The notes: generated by a model from the sequence alone, not told the origin. Shown: positions 1 through 7,786, counted from the stretch's first letter. The stretch is DNA of 18,924 bases from Ignavibacteriales bacterium (GCA_016929735.1 JAFGID010000168.1:1-18924); one strand, 5' to 3'. Numbers and translations: made by a program.

Positions 1-78
1 GATAAAAATATTTTCGAATCGCTAATCAAGGTTGATCCTGCACATATATCAAAATATGAAGAAGCAAAAAAAGGATAA
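1..78 (+). CDS. 3' end of an unidentified gene (partial)
   Basis: The first frame is open from the window edge to a TAA stop at 76-78 and encodes 25 residues ending in ISKYEEAKKG. The composition is ordinary for a soluble protein (charged, alpha-helical), and the stop lies 16 bp from the convergent stop of the next gene, as expected for a real gene end. There is too little sequence to name a family. It could be a chance open frame, since only 25 codons are visible, but nothing else explains this edge. Confidence 0.4.
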   Translation, partial: DKNIFESLIKVDPAHISKYEEAKKG

Positions 79-94
79 AATAAAAAACAAATAA

Positions 95-1213
95 TTAGAT
101 GTTTTTTGAATAAATTCTGTATGTCTTATAAATTTCTGCATTCATCTGTTCAGCTCCTCTTAGCATCATAACATTATCTTCCAATATCCAGCTTGCTTCA
201 GCCTGATAATAACCTGCTTCTACAATTCTTTTATGTAATTCAAAGTACATAAAAGAATCAATACCTTTTTTCTGATATTCAGGAATCACTCCTAACGTTA
301 TTATTCTTGCCCACTTTATCTTTTTTTTAAGGAAAGGAAATTTAATAATATTTGGAAAAATTCTACCTTTTAATCCTTTTAAAACATAATTATAATCAGG
401 TAATACAAAAGCAGCAGTAATTAATTTACCATCAGTGTATCCATAAATAATCAAATTTGGATTAATAAACATTTTCAGATTATTTGCAATATAGTCAATT
501 TCTTCATCTGTCATTGGAACAAAACCCCAATTGGGCTGCCATGCTTTATTGTAAACGTATTTAAAATTTTCAAGATCAGTCTTAAAATTTTTCATATCAA
601 TTGGTCTTATCTTCAAGTTATATCTTTTTCTTATTAACTCTGCACCTCTAACGAGCTTTTCTGAGGAAATAACTTTTTTATCGATAAGTTTATAAGCATA
701 TAAATCTTTAGCTTTTTGAAATCCGGAATTTTCAAATAATACTATATAATAACGAGGATTATAAGTCATTAAAATTCTTGGGGAGTCCTCGAAACCTTCA
801 ACTAATAATCCATACTCGTCATTACTTGATGGATTAGCTGGTCCACGTAGCTCTATAAAATTCCTTTCTTTGCACCACTCTTCAACTGCTTTAAATAATT
901 TATTAGCAACTAACTGATTATCTATTGATTCAAAAAATCCAAAAAACCCAATTTTTTCGTTATGAACTTTATTATGTAAATTATTAGATATTGCAGCAAT
1001 TCTTCCAACTATATCATTACAAGAATAAGCAATAAATAAATCCATATCACCATGAGAAAAAAAAGGATTTATCTTTTTGTTAAATATTTTTTTTTGGTCA
1101 AAAATTAGTGGTGGAACCCAGTGAGGATTATCTTTATAAATTTTCCAAGGAAATTTAATGAAATTCAATAAATCCTTTTTCGATTCGACTTTCTTTATTT
1201 CGATATCAAGCAA
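95..1213 (-). CDS. GNAT-fold acyltransferase, candidate bacterial ceramide synthase (bCerS)
   Basis: About 372 residues, cytosolic, with no signal peptide or membrane segment. The N-terminal region carries the FPWKIYKDNPHWVPPL and NPFFSHGDMDLFIA blocks, followed by VGRIAAI, GFFGFFE and LRGPANPSSNDEYGLLVEGF. I recognise these from a conserved family of GNAT-superfamily proteins usually annotated only as N-acetyltransferase or hypothetical. The gene lies 37 nt downstream of the serine palmitoyltransferase-like gene on the same strand, so the two are probably co-transcribed. In Caulobacter the bacterial ceramide synthase is also a GNAT-type protein working after Spt, so acylation of 3-ketosphinganine or sphinganine is the inferred role. 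Start choice: a GTG at 1225 is possible, but a TTG at 1213 has GGGAG five bases upstream of it and begins near the conserved domain, so I prefer TTG. The GNAT assignment is firm; the ceramide role rests on context. Confidence 0.8.
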   Translation of the reverse strand: MLDIEIKKVESKKDLLNFIKFPWKIYKDNPHWVPPLIFDQKKIFNKKINPFFSHGDMDLFIAYSCNDIVGRIAAISNNLHNKVHNEKIGFFGFFESIDNQLVANKLFKAVEEWCKERNFIELRGPANPSSNDEYGLLVEGFEDSPRILMTYNPRYYIVLFENSGFQKAKDLYAYKLIDKKVISSEKLVRGAELIRKRYNLKIRPIDMKNFKTDLENFKYVYNKAWQPNWGFVPMTDEEIDYIANNLKMFINPNLIIYGYTDGKLITAAFVLPDYNYVLKGLKGRIFPNIIKFPFLKKKIKWARIITLGVIPEYQKKGIDSFMYFELHKRIVEAGYYQAEASWILEDNVMMLRGAEQMNAEIYKTYRIYSKNI

Positions 1214-1249
1214 AAATACTCCCACAATATGAAAAACAGAATTGTAAAA

Positions 1250-2443
1250 TTATTGTATTAGTTTAAGTTCTTTACCTACTTTTTCGTAAATATCTATAAT
1301 AGAATCAAGATGTTCTTTCTCGTGAGTTGCCATAAAACTATTTCTCATCATTTGTCGTCCTTGCGGTACACCTGGCGAAACAAATACATTTACAAAAACT
1401 CCTTCATCAAATAATCTTCGCCACATATAAAACGCAATTTCATCATCACCAACAATTACCGGTACAATTGCAGTTCTTCCCTCTGGTACAACAAAACCTT
1501 TTTTTCGCAATTCTTTTCGCACATAATCAGCATTTGATATTAATCTTGTTACCATTTCGGGGTGTCTTTCTAAAATATCAAGTGCTGCAAGTGCAGCTGC
1601 TACTGATGCAGGAGTAGGTGATGCGGCAAAAATCAAAGCAGGTGAGTGATGTTTTAAATAATTAATAATTCTTTCCTCACCAACCACAAAACCCCCAAGG
1701 GATGCAAATGTCTTGCTAAATGTTCCAAAAGTCATATCAACTTCTTTTTCCAAATTAAATTCACTAGCGGTTCCTCTACCACCTTTTCCGATAACCCCAA
1801 CTGAGTGAGCATCATCAATTAATAATCTAGCATTATAGTGTTTCGCTATCTCGACTAATCTTGGCAAATCAACAATCGTTCCTCCTGTACTGAAAACTCC
1901 ATCAGAAACAATTAGTTTCCCTTTTTCTATCGGTATTTTTTTTAATACCCGCTCCAAGTCATCAAGCTCCATATGTTTATACCTGTGAGTTGAAGCAGTT
2001 AAACCCTTGGCCATTACGTTTCCTGCGACGATACTGGCATGGTTATCTTTATCAGAAATTACATGCTCGTCTCTTTGAACAAGAGTAGGAACTACTCCTT
2101 GTGCTGTCTGATAACCCGTACTAAATAGAAGAGCTGCTTCCTTTTGAAAAAATTTTGCTAATCGATCTTCTAGTTCAATGTGTAAATCAATTGTTCCTGT
2201 AAGATATCTTGAACCCGAACAACTTGAACCATATTTTTCTATAGCTTTTAATGCAGCTTCTTTTACTTCAGGATGTGTTGTTAAACCGAGATAATTATTC
2301 GAGCCAGCCATAATTTTTCTTTTACCTTCCATCATTACCACAGGTCCTTCACTTTCTTCAATTGCTCTAAAATAAGGATACACACCTCTTGCTTTTACTT
2401 CATCAGCTCGAGTAAATTCATAACATTTTTGAAAAAGATCCAA
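1250..2443 (-). CDS. spt: Serine palmitoyltransferase-like PLP-dependent alpha-oxoamine synthase
   Basis: 397 residues, the usual length for the soluble bacterial alpha-oxoamine synthase family (SPT, KBL, BioF, HemA). It should condense an acyl-thioester with an amino acid, here probably L-serine plus palmitoyl thioester to give 3-ketosphinganine, the first step of sphingolipid synthesis. Visible landmarks are GSNNYLGLTTHP (47-58), GSGSR-like SSCSGSRYL (73-81), the PLP-stacking His in DNHAS (H135), DDAHSVG with Asp211 and His213, and the PLP-binding lysine K244 in TFSKTFASLGG. The N-terminal VYPYFR motif and overall pattern resemble the Bacteroides enzyme more than KBL or BioF. The start is TTG at 2443, supported by GGAG seven bases upstream. 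It is followed by the GNAT gene and faces a divergent reductase gene. Another AOS activity such as glycine C-acetyltransferase cannot be excluded by eye. Confidence 0.88.
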   Translation of the reverse strand: MDLFQKCYEFTRADEVKARGVYPYFRAIEESEGPVVMMEGKRKIMAGSNNYLGLTTHPEVKEAALKAIEKYGSSCSGSRYLTGTIDLHIELEDRLAKFFQKEAALLFSTGYQTAQGVVPTLVQRDEHVISDKDNHASIVAGNVMAKGLTASTHRYKHMELDDLERVLKKIPIEKGKLIVSDGVFSTGGTIVDLPRLVEIAKHYNARLLIDDAHSVGVIGKGGRGTASEFNLEKEVDMTFGTFSKTFASLGGFVVGEERIINYLKHHSPALIFAASPTPASVAAALAALDILERHPEMVTRLISNADYVRKELRKKGFVVPEGRTAIVPVIVGDDEIAFYMWRRLFDEGVFVNVFVSPGVPQGRQMMRNSFMATHEKEHLDSIIDIYEKVGKELKLIQ

Positions 2444-2549
2444 TTTTATTCTCCAAATGTGATAAATATTAATTTATTTTTTTATTTTTAAAATGATAAT
2501 TATTAAAATAAAATTTAATTAAATAAAAAGCAATAAAAGACGAGCTAAT

Positions 2550-3539
2550 ATGAATAAAATAATATCGGTAGTTACTGGAGCTACTGGTTTCGTTGGAAGC
2601 CATATCGTTGATAGACTGATTGGAAAAGGACATATTGTTAAATGTATAGTTCGTAAAACAAGTAATCTTCGATGGCTAAAAGATAAACCTGTTGAAATTA
2701 TCGATTATGGCTTGAATAATAAAGAAGATTTAGTAAATGTATTACAAGATGCTGATTATCTATTTCATTCTGCAGGTGTCGTAAAAGCTAAAGATGAGAA
2801 GGGATATTTTGAAGGTAATGTAACAACAACAAAAAATTTATTAGAGTTATGCAGTGAGGTGTGTCCAAAAATTAAACGAATAACTGTTATAAGTAGTCAG
2901 ACGGCTTGTGGCCCTTCAACGAATAATATTCCTTGTGACGAAAATACAATTCCACATCCAATTACAACTTATGGAAGAAGTAAGCTTCAACAAGAAAAAG
3001 TCGCACAATACTTTATGAATAAACTTCCGATTACTATTATTCGTCCTCCGGCTATTTTCGGTGAACGAGATACTGAAATATATTTAGTATTCAAAACTTA
3101 TAAAGCAGGTCTATTTTCTCTAATAGGATTTAATAAAAAATTGTTGAGCATTGTTCATATTGCTGATTTAATTGATGGAATTGATCTAGCAACATTTAGT
3201 GAGAGGGGAGCAGGACAAATATATTTTATAAGTTCAGAGAAATTTTATACTTGGAAGGAAATTAAATCAGCTATGAAACAAGGATTCAATAGAAATGCAA
3301 TAACTATAAGGTTACCACATTTAATTGTTTTTTCTGTTGCCGCTATTGCCGAATTATTCTCAAAGTTTAGTTCAAAACCTGCGACATTTAACTTAGAAAA
3401 AGCACGTGATTGGGTACAGAAACACTGGACTTGCAGTGTTAATAAAGCAGTGAGTGAATTAGGTTACAAACAGAAAGTATCTTTGGAAGAGGGTATGGAG
3501 CGAACTATTGAATGGTATAAAAACATGAATTGGTTATAA
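2550..3539 (+). CDS. NAD(P)-dependent epimerase/dehydratase, candidate ceramide (ketosphinganine) reductase CerR
   Basis: 329 residues, extended short-chain dehydrogenase fold. The Rossmann nucleotide-binding motif is TGATGFVG (9-16) and the catalytic pair is Y141-x3-K145 in YGRSK, with Ser115/Ser116 in the usual position of the catalytic serine. RPPAIFGERD is typical of the extended SDR (NAD-dependent epimerase) group. The gene is divergent from the SPT-like gene across a 106-bp AT-rich gap. In Caulobacter the enzyme reducing the keto group in ceramide synthesis (CerR) is of this same epimerase-like type, so I infer that role from context. A sugar-nucleotide epimerase or dihydroflavonol-reductase-like enzyme remains possible. 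The Shine-Dalgarno is weak (GAG only). The gene ends 7 bp before the convergent cytochrome gene. Confidence 0.82.
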   Translation: MNKIISVVTGATGFVGSHIVDRLIGKGHIVKCIVRKTSNLRWLKDKPVEIIDYGLNNKEDLVNVLQDADYLFHSAGVVKAKDEKGYFEGNVTTTKNLLELCSEVCPKIKRITVISSQTACGPSTNNIPCDENTIPHPITTYGRSKLQQEKVAQYFMNKLPITIIRPPAIFGERDTEIYLVFKTYKAGLFSLIGFNKKLLSIVHIADLIDGIDLATFSERGAGQIYFISSEKFYTWKEIKSAMKQGFNRNAITIRLPHLIVFSVAAIAELFSKFSSKPATFNLEKARDWVQKHWTCSVNKAVSELGYKQKVSLEEGMERTIEWYKNMNWL

Positions 3540-3546
3540 AGCATTA

Positions 3547-3975
3547 CTAATTATATTCTGCTCCTTCTTTTATCCAAGTTCGTATTCCCTCTATTTGATT
3601 TTCTGTTAATGGTCTGACTGGTGCATTTATTGGTGGCATTGGTAAATAACCATAAATTCCTTCAATAGACCAAACTAATTTACTATTTTCTGGATAATAT
3701 GGAACAACAATCGAAGCATCTGAACGAACCCCCGCCCATGAAGTTAGATCTAAATTTGTTTCGGGATTTTGTCCATCGTGGCATCCTGTACATTTTACAT
3801 TAAAAACAGGTTGTATGTATTCTATATAACTAACATTTGAAGATGGAATAATTATTTTATCAATATCATTATCTGTTATCGTATCATCACAGGAGATAAC
3901 AAAAAATAATACTAAATATATTAAAACAAATAATAAAAATTTAATTGTTCTTGCTTGTGAAATATTTATTTTCAT
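3547..3975 (-). CDS. c-type cytochrome domain lipoprotein
   Basis: 142 residues. The N-terminus is a hydrophobic export signal (about 13-28) ending in a lipobox-like VIS-C29, so it is probably a lipoprotein anchored in the periplasm or outer membrane. A single haem c attachment motif CTGCH lies at 62-66, preceded by IEYIQPVFNVKC, and a candidate distal haem ligand Met113 lies in YLPMPP. The order 'IQPIF..KC..CH ... LDLTSW ... G..MPP...L...Q...I..WI..GA' is that of the small cytochromes often found attached to larger planctomycete-type or Bacteroidota exported proteins. No redox partner is nearby, so the electron donor and acceptor are unknown. The gene is monocistronic and convergent with the reductase gene. 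No clear ribosome binding site precedes the ATG. Confidence 0.8.
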   Translation of the reverse strand: MKINISQARTIKFLLFVLIYLVLFFVISCDDTITDNDIDKIIIPSSNVSYIEYIQPVFNVKCTGCHDGQNPETNLDLTSWAGVRSDASIVVPYYPENSKLVWSIEGIYGYLPMPPINAPVRPLTENQIEGIRTWIKEGAEYN

Positions 3976-4037
3976 ATTTTTATAATTTTTAATTGCATTA
4001 ATAAAAAAAAAATTGCAATTTTACAATGTAAAAAATC

Positions 4038-4110
<73 letters not shown>

Positions 4111-4116
4111 CTAATT

Positions 4117-4662
4117 TTACTTTTTTACTTGCTCTAAAATATTTGAAATTTGAGATATCGAATTTTGATATTTTCTAATCTCATTTTCTAATTTATACGT
4201 AACATAAGCATCTATTGACTCAGCTCCCCCTAGTAACCAATTAATATCACAACCCAGTGTAAATAATTTCATGAGGACACGTACTCTCGGTTCACGCCGA
4301 CCACTAACATATTGATGTAATTGCTGAGGAGAAATATTTAATGCATTAGCAAGATTTTTCAATGTACCATATCTTCTCTTTGCAAATATTCTTAAACGAT
4401 TACTTATTTCATTTAGTACTTTTTTATCAAAGAAAGTATCTTCATCAAGTATTGATTGTTCTGTTAATTCTAATTCATATTGGTAGGATTCAATAATTTC
4501 TAAGATTTGATTATATAGTAAATTATCAATCTTAGCTCTTTTATTAAGTAAGTAATATAAAGTTTGACTTTTTATACCTAATTTTTGAGCTAACCAGCTT
4601 TGTTTGATTTTATGTAGCTCAAGTAATTTTTTTATTTCTTCACGTTTTTCCACTGTAGCCAA
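4117..4662 (-). CDS. Transcriptional regulator with two helix-turn-helix (XRE-like) domains
   Basis: 181 residues, cytosolic, a probable DNA-binding protein. HTH 1 spans about 8-60 (QSWLAQKLGIKSQTLYYLLN, then an AKI segment). HTH 2 spans about 98-147 and is a classic Cro/CI type (LKNLANALNISPQQLHQYVS, then GRREPRV and the terminal INWLLGG found in many XRE domains). The C-terminal 30 residues are predicted helical and could form a coiled coil for dimerisation. Two HTH units in one short chain are less common than one. The start appears to be TTG at 4662, since no ATG occurs before residue 131 and no strong Shine-Dalgarno is seen, so the exact N-terminus is uncertain. No target operon is evident and no phage gene is nearby, so a prophage repressor role is not supported. 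Confidence 0.8.
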   Translation of the reverse strand: MATVEKREEIKKLLELHKIKQSWLAQKLGIKSQTLYYLLNKRAKIDNLLYNQILEIIESYQYELELTEQSILDEDTFFDKKVLNEISNRLRIFAKRRYGTLKNLANALNISPQQLHQYVSGRREPRVRVLMKLFTLGCDINWLLGGAESIDAYVTYKLENEIRKYQNSISQISNILEQVKK

Positions 4663-4683
4663 TTAAAACAGAATTAACAAAAT

Positions 4684-4710
4684 AGCCGGATTATCTTAAA
4701 TAACCCGGCT
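4684..4710 (-). terminator. Intrinsic terminator after the T9SS beta-propeller gene
   Basis: The inverted repeat AGCCGG...CCGGCT continues after one A/C mismatch with TTAT/ATAA around a CTTAA loop. Read on the minus strand, the hairpin begins 13 bases after the stop of the upstream gene and is followed by ATTTTGTTAATT, a moderately T-rich tract. Confidence 0.7.
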
Positions 4711-4722
4711 TGTGAAAATAAT

Positions 4723-6189
4723 TTATTTTATAAGCATCATCTTTTTAGAGAGAGCCTCATTTCCGAATCTTAATGTATAAATATAAGTACCAGATACTAA
4801 TTTAGAGGCATCAAAAGTAACTTTATATGTACCAGGTGAGAAATAAGTCGAATTAATTAAATTCTGTATCAATTCACCATTAATAGAATATACTGATAAA
4901 GTAACATCACCATCTTTTACGATAGAAAACTCAACAGTTGTAGTAGGGTTAAAGGGATTTGGATAATTTTGATTTAATGAAAATTCAACTGGAGTCTGAA
5001 CTGGATCTCTCTCAATACCAAGAATAGGAATTGTTGGTAGTGTTGAACTATATTGCCATTTATCTATTGTCCAACCAAAGAAAGACTGAGTATATATATT
5101 TTCATTTTCATCAAAATCAAGATTATATGTTGAAGTATAACCAGATGCATTACCTGGATCGGCAGAACCTGGTCTGTAATAAGATGAATCGCAATGAATA
5201 TAATTCCACAGCGCAGCATCAATAGTATCTAAAACTGCACCTGTATTTGGTTCGATTGTATAAATTCTTCCATATTCATAACCTGATCCAGTTTGAAAAC
5301 TAACATCACAAGCAACAAATAAAAGATTTTTCCCATTTAGGAATTGAAGACCCCAAGGACCAGGATAAAGAGTATCTGAACCTAGTAATGTGGCAATATG
5401 AGTATCAGCTATTTCACAATTGAAAATAGTATTTAATGTATATCCATCGGTTGGGTTGCCATCATAACGATAGATTTTTTTTGAGTCAAAATTGGATACA
5501 TAAAATATTGTTCCATCAGCATTTACAGTAACACCTCTGGCTACACCATTATCCGGTAAAGTAATAGTATGTAATGGTGTAGTTGTATGTCCAGATTCCC
5601 AAGAAGCATCATTTGTCGGACTATCATATACAATAACTTTTGATGGATTTGAATCATCACCTTGTGTGGAAATAAATACTCTTCCATTGTCATCTAGGTC
5701 AATTGCCCATAATGAATCTGTAGTACCAACTTCTAATCTCCAAGGATGCGAGTAAACTGAATCAACACCAAGTTTGAAAACTAAAATGTTGTGGTTGTCA
5801 TCATTATTTGCAACAAATATTAGACTATCAAAACCTGAAGCAATATCATACGCCTCATTCATTTGAACCAAGTCAAAACCTGAAATCCATTCAAGTTGTA
5901 CTGCTCCTACCTCTGAAGAACCATAACCATAATAATTTAATCGACCTAAGAGTGAATCTGCACCTCTATAACCGACAAGATAACAACCAACATTCGTATT
6001 GACATTAACTAAAGCAACAAATTCATCTTCACCAAGTGATGCAACAGATATCGTATTGTGTCCTGTTCCATTACCTCTATCATCTTCTGTAGCATAAAGA
6101 CAAGACCACTCACCATCAAAGACCTGCGCTTTCAAGAAAAGGAAAGGGAGTAAAAGAAGTGTTAAAGTGAATAAAAACTGCTTTCTCAT
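4723..6189 (-). CDS. Secreted beta-propeller-like protein with T9SS type A sorting domain
   Basis: 488 residues. A Sec signal peptide (1-21, ending LKAQ) is followed by a region of repeated short beta-rich segments (about 25-390) such as LWAIDLDDNGRVFIST, GVARGVTVNADGTIFYVSN and YNLDFDENENIYTQ. These look like NHL/WD-type propeller blades. The last 90 residues (399-488) form a type IX secretion C-terminal domain: QNYPNPFNPTTTVEFSI, VTLSVYSINGELI, SGTYIYTLRFG and the terminal KKMMLIK. It is expected to cross the outer membrane by T9SS and be released or attached at the cell surface. Function is unknown; no catalytic motif is seen. The ATG has a strong GGAGG ribosome site seven bases upstream. 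It is flanked by terminators on both sides, so it is monocistronic. Confidence 0.85.
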   Translation of the reverse strand: MRKQFLFTLTLLLLPFLFLKAQVFDGEWSCLYATEDDRGNGTGHNTISVASLGEDEFVALVNVNTNVGCYLVGYRGADSLLGRLNYYGYGSSEVGAVQLEWISGFDLVQMNEAYDIASGFDSLIFVANNDDNHNILVFKLGVDSVYSHPWRLEVGTTDSLWAIDLDDNGRVFISTQGDDSNPSKVIVYDSPTNDASWESGHTTTPLHTITLPDNGVARGVTVNADGTIFYVSNFDSKKIYRYDGNPTDGYTLNTIFNCEIADTHIATLLGSDTLYPGPWGLQFLNGKNLLFVACDVSFQTGSGYEYGRIYTIEPNTGAVLDTIDAALWNYIHCDSSYYRPGSADPGNASGYTSTYNLDFDENENIYTQSFFGWTIDKWQYSSTLPTIPILGIERDPVQTPVEFSLNQNYPNPFNPTTTVEFSIVKDGDVTLSVYSINGELIQNLINSTYFSPGTYKVTFDASKLVSGTYIYTLRFGNEALSKKMMLIK

Positions 6190-6330
6190 TGTTCCTCCAT
6201 TTTATTTTTGAAATGTTGTTGTAATTTAAAAAAAAAATAGCAAATTTCAAAAAAAATGTATAAAAAAAACATTGTAGTAGTATGCATTGTAAAAATAATA
6301 TAAGTAATAATTAATTAAATTATTAAAAAA

Positions 6331-6352
6331 AAACCCTCATTAACGAGGGTTT
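6331..6352 (-). terminator. Intrinsic terminator after the TPR gene
   Basis: Perfect 8-bp stem AAACCCTC/GAGGGTTT with a six-base loop. On the minus strand it is followed by a run of T (6325-6330). It starts 18 bases past the TPR gene stop. Confidence 0.85.
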
Positions 6353-6370
6353 TGTAAGAAAAATAAGAAT

Positions 6371-7138
6371 TTACTTAAGTTTATCCAACTCATATTTTGC
6401 AGTTGCTCCATAGGTTGGGTCATTTTTACATAACTCAAAATTCTCAATCGCTTTTTGTGTATTACCTAACCACTTGAAGGCTAGACCTTTATAATAATAA
6501 GGAGCGACTTTAGAAATTTTTGAATTTGATTTACGATTATTCAAAGCATTGTCCGCCGCTGTAATTGCATCGTTATATTTTCCTGTATTAACATAAATCT
6601 CTGCCATCAGTAAGTATGCAGCATCATATTTATTGTGTTTGACTGCAGAATTAAGATATTCGATTGCTTTATCAGATTTTCCATCAGCATTAGCATTTTT
6701 TGCCATTTGTGTATATGCTAAAGCAATGTAAAGATCCGCAGTGTTTTTATTATTTTGACTATTTGTTAAACTTTTGAATTTTTCAAAACTTTGAATTGCA
6801 TCCATATATTTACCTACTGCAAATTCGGCACCACCTTTACCATTATAAGCTAAATCAAAATCTGATTTCAAACCAATACAACTATTGAAAACTCCAATCG
6901 CATCTTCGTTTTTACCTAATTTTTTTAACGAAACACCTTTTTGATAAAGAATTTTATAATGATTTTGAATTTGAATAGCATCATTATATTTGTTTACTGC
7001 TCCTGTATAATCACCTGAATTCAGCAGAGCATTACCTTCGTTGTATAAGAGAGCAGCTTGGTTATCCATATCTTGCGCAAAGCTAACGGATATGAAAAGA
7101 ACAATAAGCAGCAAAATTAATTTAACTTGATTTTTCAT
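6371..7138 (-). CDS. Exported tetratricopeptide-repeat (TPR) protein
   Basis: 255 residues. Sec signal peptide at about 1-21 (hydrophobic LILLLIVLFISVSFA then Q). The mature part is a run of helical TPR units with the usual small/aromatic pattern: ALLYNEGNALLNSGDYTGAV, ILYQKGVSLKKLGKNEDAI, AYNGKGGAEFAVGKYMDAI, AYLLMAEIYVNTGKYNDAI and YYYKGLAFKWLGNTQKAI. It is probably a periplasmic or outer-membrane-associated protein-interaction scaffold; the partner is unknown and no catalytic domain is seen. AAGGAT lies about ten bases before the ATG as a ribosome site. The tRNA-Leu gene lies 28 bp upstream on the same strand, so read-through from the tRNA promoter is possible. Confidence 0.85.
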   Translation of the reverse strand: MKNQVKLILLLIVLFISVSFAQDMDNQAALLYNEGNALLNSGDYTGAVNKYNDAIQIQNHYKILYQKGVSLKKLGKNEDAIGVFNSCIGLKSDFDLAYNGKGGAEFAVGKYMDAIQSFEKFKSLTNSQNNKNTADLYIALAYTQMAKNANADGKSDKAIEYLNSAVKHNKYDAAYLLMAEIYVNTGKYNDAITAADNALNNRKSNSKISKVAPYYYKGLAFKWLGNTQKAIENFELCKNDPTYGATAKYELDKLK

Positions 7139-7166
7139 TTTTCAATCCTTTTTTAGTTAATGAAAG

Positions 7167-7250
7167 TGCGGAAGGCGGGACTTGAACCCGCACGCCCTAA
7201 CGAGCACTACCCCCTCAAAGTAGCGTGTCTGCCAATTTCACCACTTCCGC
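7167..7250 (-). tRNA. tRNA-Leu (anticodon GAG)
   Basis: 84-nt class II tRNA on the minus strand. The acceptor stem GCGGAAG pairs with CTTCCGC, discriminator A. The anticodon stem CTACT/GGTAG encloses loop TTGAGGG with anticodon GAG. There is a long variable arm (around CTCGTTAGGGCG), as expected for leucine, and the T loop is GGTTCAAGTCC. CCA is not encoded. The arrangement closely follows the E. coli tRNA-Leu(GAG) layout. Confidence 0.96.
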
Positions 7251-7263
7251 AAAATTTAGTGTG

Positions 7264-7294
7264 CAAAAATATAATTCCTTTACCAAAAATGCAA
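7264..7294 (-). promoter_or_regulatory. Possible Bacteroidota-type promoter for tRNA-Leu
   Basis: On the minus strand TATTTTTG (7271 to 7264) matches the TAnnTTTG -7 element known for the primary sigma factor of Bacteroidota. TTG occurs 20 bases upstream (7294 to 7292), near the expected -33 spacing. The tRNA 5' end is 13 bases downstream. In such AT-rich DNA a chance match is possible. Confidence 0.3.
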
Positions 7295-7319
7295 TAATAG
7301 ATTTTCTAAGAAGAACAAA

Positions 7320-7778
7320 CTAATTTTTGTTTTTTTTCATAGACTTAAACATTAAATCCTTAACTCGCTCGTTAAATTTAATTTCAAAAATAATCAGTTT
7401 AGCAATTTTTTCGTAATCGAGAATATCAGACAAAGATTTGTAGAAATTGTTCCTCTGCTGAACAATCTGATTTTCAATATCATTCACTTCCTTAACTTTT
7501 TGTTCGTAATTAATCTTTTCATTTCCTTCAATGGCTTTTTCGAGTGATTCGACAATTTGATATCGTTGTTCAATAAGTTTTTCTTGCTCTTTTAAGTGTT
7601 GATTGCGCCTTGAGAAGAATCGTATTTGAGTTTCTTCATCTAGTTCTAAAATTTCAATAAGTTTGACTATTTTGATTTCCTCAATCATTTGATTGGGTTT
7701 TTTACCTTTTTGTTTGAATTGAGCTTGGCAGTTTACTCCAAGTAAAATAATTAGCAGTAAGAAAATTATTTTTTTCAT
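7320..7778 (-). CDS. LTxxQ (Spy/CpxP/CnrX-like) periplasmic protein, putative sensor of the ECF system
   Basis: 152 residues. A signal peptide (MKKIIFLLLIILLGVNCQA, cleavage probably before Q20) sends it to the periplasm; Cys17 is not in a good lipobox. The mature part is highly charged and helical with two LTxxQ-like motifs, LDEETQ (46-51) and ILDYEKI (119-125), the pattern of the Spy/CpxP/ZraP/CnrX family. It is the third gene after the ECF sigma and anti-sigma genes, 8 nt behind the anti-sigma stop. In Bacteroidota such proteins are commonly annotated as sensors of ECF sigma factors, and in CnrYXH the equivalent protein binds metal and controls the anti-sigma factor. Only one His is present, so metal sensing is not evident. 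Confidence 0.72.
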   Translation of the reverse strand: MKKIIFLLLIILLGVNCQAQFKQKGKKPNQMIEEIKIVKLIEILELDEETQIRFFSRRNQHLKEQEKLIEQRYQIVESLEKAIEGNEKINYEQKVKEVNDIENQIVQQRNNFYKSLSDILDYEKIAKLIIFEIKFNERVKDLMFKSMKKNKN

Positions 7779-7786
7779 TTTAATAC

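Noticed and set aside
2444..2549. Shared regulatory site between the SPT-like gene and the divergent reductase
   Set aside because: The gap is nearly pure A/T with many chance inverted repeats; no distinct operator or promoter stood out.
4009..4022. 14-bp palindrome AAAATTGCAATTTT upstream of tRNA-Ala
   Set aside because: It is almost entirely A/T in an A/T-rich gap and no gene start next to it suggests an operator.
5031..6002. Two 64-codon open frames on the plus strand (5031-5225 and 5808-6002)
   Set aside because: Both lie antisense inside the T9SS protein gene, lack ribosome sites and encode low-complexity Asn/His-rich peptides; they are shadows.
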